Positions 61,766 through 64,000 of a stretch of 64,000 bases of DNA are shown piece by piece (the stretch's first letter is position 1; every line of letters begins with the position of its first letter). This DNA comes from Aradus depressus (taxonomy: Eukaryota; Arthropoda; Insecta; Hemiptera; Aradidae): the NCBI GenBank assembly GCA_963662175.1, contig OY759215.1, forward strand, positions 54,391,213 through 54,455,212, read 5' to 3'. Made by a program: the position numbers and the translations under genes. The notes beneath the pieces were generated by a model. The model ran no database searches and had not been told where the DNA came from. It worked only from the letters and a program-made list of their open reading frames with translations.

Positions 61766-64000
61766 AAAAAGTCCTAATGTCTGCTAGTTGATGTAAGATC
61801 TGTGGAAGCCAAAGATATCAGCTCTCTAGAGCTAGAAGTATATTCGCGCGTAAGAGAGTGTATGTGTATGTGTGTGTGTGAAAGTCCCTGCTGAAAAACG
61901 GGAGATGGATATGTTTAGTATTTCTATACATATTTAATATATATATATATATATATATAAGAGAAATATAAATAATAACTAAATAATTATAATCTTAAGG
62001 ACCATTGCATGTATCAAAACTCGCGTTTAATGATTTTTTTTTAAAATGATAACCTGTTGTATAATATTAAGTTATTATTTAGTATCGTATCATAATATAC
62101 CAAAGTTAGAGAAAAAAGAAACTTAGGAATGTATTACGAAACAGTTTCTAAGATCACCCCATCAGATCTTCAAATAAACTGACTACGGTAAAATAGAGAA
62201 TGTAACTCTTTAAACTTCATTTGAAAATTTGTGGTATTTAAATAATTTGTTTTTTATTAATGAAATAACGAATGAGGAAAAGAGAAGAACTAATAAAACT
62301 GTTCACCTATTATGTAATAACAGGTGAATTAAAAATGCCAGAGAAAAATAAGGCTATAATTCATTGTAAATTTAATTTTAGTGACGAATTCTTAAATAAA
62401 TTTTTTTCTAAGTATATATACCCATAAATAATGATAGTACATGTCATTTGTGCCAATATATTAGTACATGTCATGTACTAATAAATTTAAAAAAAGGTAA
62501 ATCTGAGATTTGTTTCTAACGCCGCTATTTGCATTTCGAAAGTGTTTGCTATGGCGACGTTTTTTTTTTTTTTTGTGCAGATATTGAATGGGATTTTTTT
62601 TTTGTTATCCATTTTGTTCGAAATTAATATTTATTATCTATTCAAAAGACTTCACAAGATCGTTTTTAGTAATCAAGTTTGACTGGAAAAAGTGAAACAG
62701 TCCTTTTATGGCAACTTTTATAGTTCTTGAACATTTTGCTGTCACAGCTCGCTTGGGAAAGATCTTACGTCCTACGCCTGCCATGATACTGGTCTAAATT
62801 TTAGCGTGAGTTTGCACGTTGGCAATTCTTACGTCATGGACTAACTAAATGCATACTTACTGAAATTAACACAAACAATGAAACAGTGTTGTGGGATTAA
62901 AACCTGTATTTAAAAGCTTTAAATCGCTATTGCTCCCAAGCTTTTTCACTTTTCGCTATCGAAGCCTCTTCACATTATCCTCTACTTTTCTCAAAACTGC
63001 GAGCAACAAGTTTGATAAATTTCCCTTATTAGATGTATAGATACATATGCGTCTTAATGACTGCCGCGACATCTGTTAGTGTTTAGAGCTGTCTGCATTT
63101 TCCAAGCGACCTGTATGTAAAATATCTGTGTAGTCCTTTTCCCTGCGCATTCTGAACTTTTGTGTAAATTAAATTCGTCATAAAATAGTTGAGAGGCAAC
63201 TCCCCCCCCCCCCCCCCCCCCCCCCTTTCTAGAGTCTATACGTTTTCTGGGTGTTGGAGGCGGTTCGCATGCTAACCACGTTTTGCGGTTGATCTTGACT
63301 ACTGAAAAACGCTAGCGTGATGTGGCCCTAGAAGGCAAATACGTATTCAATTACAATTTATAACTATCTGAGCATCATTTACTATATAATTGTGTTCAGT
63401 GCATTACACTTGTCTATTCCTATTAGAAAAAAAAATGTGCATTTATGTGAAAGAAAAACACTTCCATTTTTACCCATTGATTCTCGCTTAGAATTTTTAT
63501 GGTTGTAGAAAATCTAGTCGGCAATTAGAAATGTATTTTAACAATCTCATTATAGATTGTGGTAGTATTTTTCCCCTAAAGATTTTTGACCTGTTACATA
63601 ATAAATAAAAAAAACAAAAAAATGATTTGTGTGTAAAAGTTTTCCTGTGTTAATCATAAATCAAAACAAAAAGGGAGGGGGTGTTAATGTCTGAAGTTTG
63701 TTGTTTGTTAGTTTCCCAGTAAGTAGAGGTTTCATTGCTAATCAATACTGGCCGCCTTGACTTTAACAAAGCACGATATAACAAAGAAAGTTTCCTCTCA
63801 AATAGCTAATGATTTGTGTTATGTGCCAATTGCGGGTCTAACAACCGCATAAAATTGTTCATTCCCTCCTCCCCCCACTATTATAATTTTATTTTATTAG
63901 TCTCATAGAAAATAATGGAACAAAAGTCTATACATTTGATTTATGATAAATACTTTGGGAAGACAAGGTTCTGTATGGTTTAAAGGTAATTTTGTTGAGA
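61766..64000. other. Noncoding AT-rich DNA downstream
   Basis: Holds a (TG)n run near 61862, an (AT)n run near 61940-61960 and a C-tract of about 25 bases near 63201-63225. No open frame above 60 codons and no shared repeat was found. Confidence 0.55.

Overview
This window is AT-rich animal nuclear DNA with spliced genes, tRNA-derived SINEs, non-LTR retrotransposons, Penelope-like pieces and several foldback or MITE-like elements. The gene structure and repeat mix suggest an arthropod, most likely an insect and perhaps a hemipteran. The species is a guess; the eukaryotic call is firm. Nothing bacterial is present, so the relevant signals are splice sites, poly(A) signals and target-site duplications rather than operons.

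Layout. From 1 to about 39.4 kb the sequence is intergenic or very long intron, dominated by repeats: SINE copies, a 12-copy 79-bp tandem array (2561-3505), a 17-bp minisatellite (3957-4140), Jockey-type LINE fragments, a 915-bp foldback element with a 13-bp target duplication nested in a LINE (9691-10605), a hAT-like element (12668-13309), a 499-bp foldback MITE (26979-27477) and a C-tract-rich satellite (29841-31010). Only two host exon candidates stand out there: a GC-rich exon on the minus strand at 21621-22016 and a 66-bp exon on the plus strand at 7457-7522. Neither was recognised.

From 39.4 to 61.8 kb lie two complete, divergently transcribed host genes. On the minus strand, ten exons (54296 down to 39622) join in phase to encode a 480-residue NSUN4-type mitochondrial RNA m5C methyltransferase. 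On the plus strand, five exons (54979 to 61587) join in phase to encode a 658-residue protein with an N-terminal coiled coil and a C-terminal CAP-Gly domain. The 682 bp between the two start codons probably hold a shared promoter region.

The eighth intron of NSUN4 carries a LINE of about 4.4 kb in the same orientation as the gene. It has ORF1 (PHD finger, coiled coil, FP25K-like region) and ORF2 (partial endonuclease and full reverse transcriptase). The sixth intron carries a Penelope-like fragment with a GIY-YIG endonuclease and a hammerhead-ribozyme-like core. From 61.8 to 64 kb I see only AT-rich noncoding DNA.

The most interesting theme is a group of three hammerhead-like motifs (9.8/10.5 kb, 48.8 kb, 60.4 kb), two of them in foldback or inverted structures typical of Penelope-like elements.
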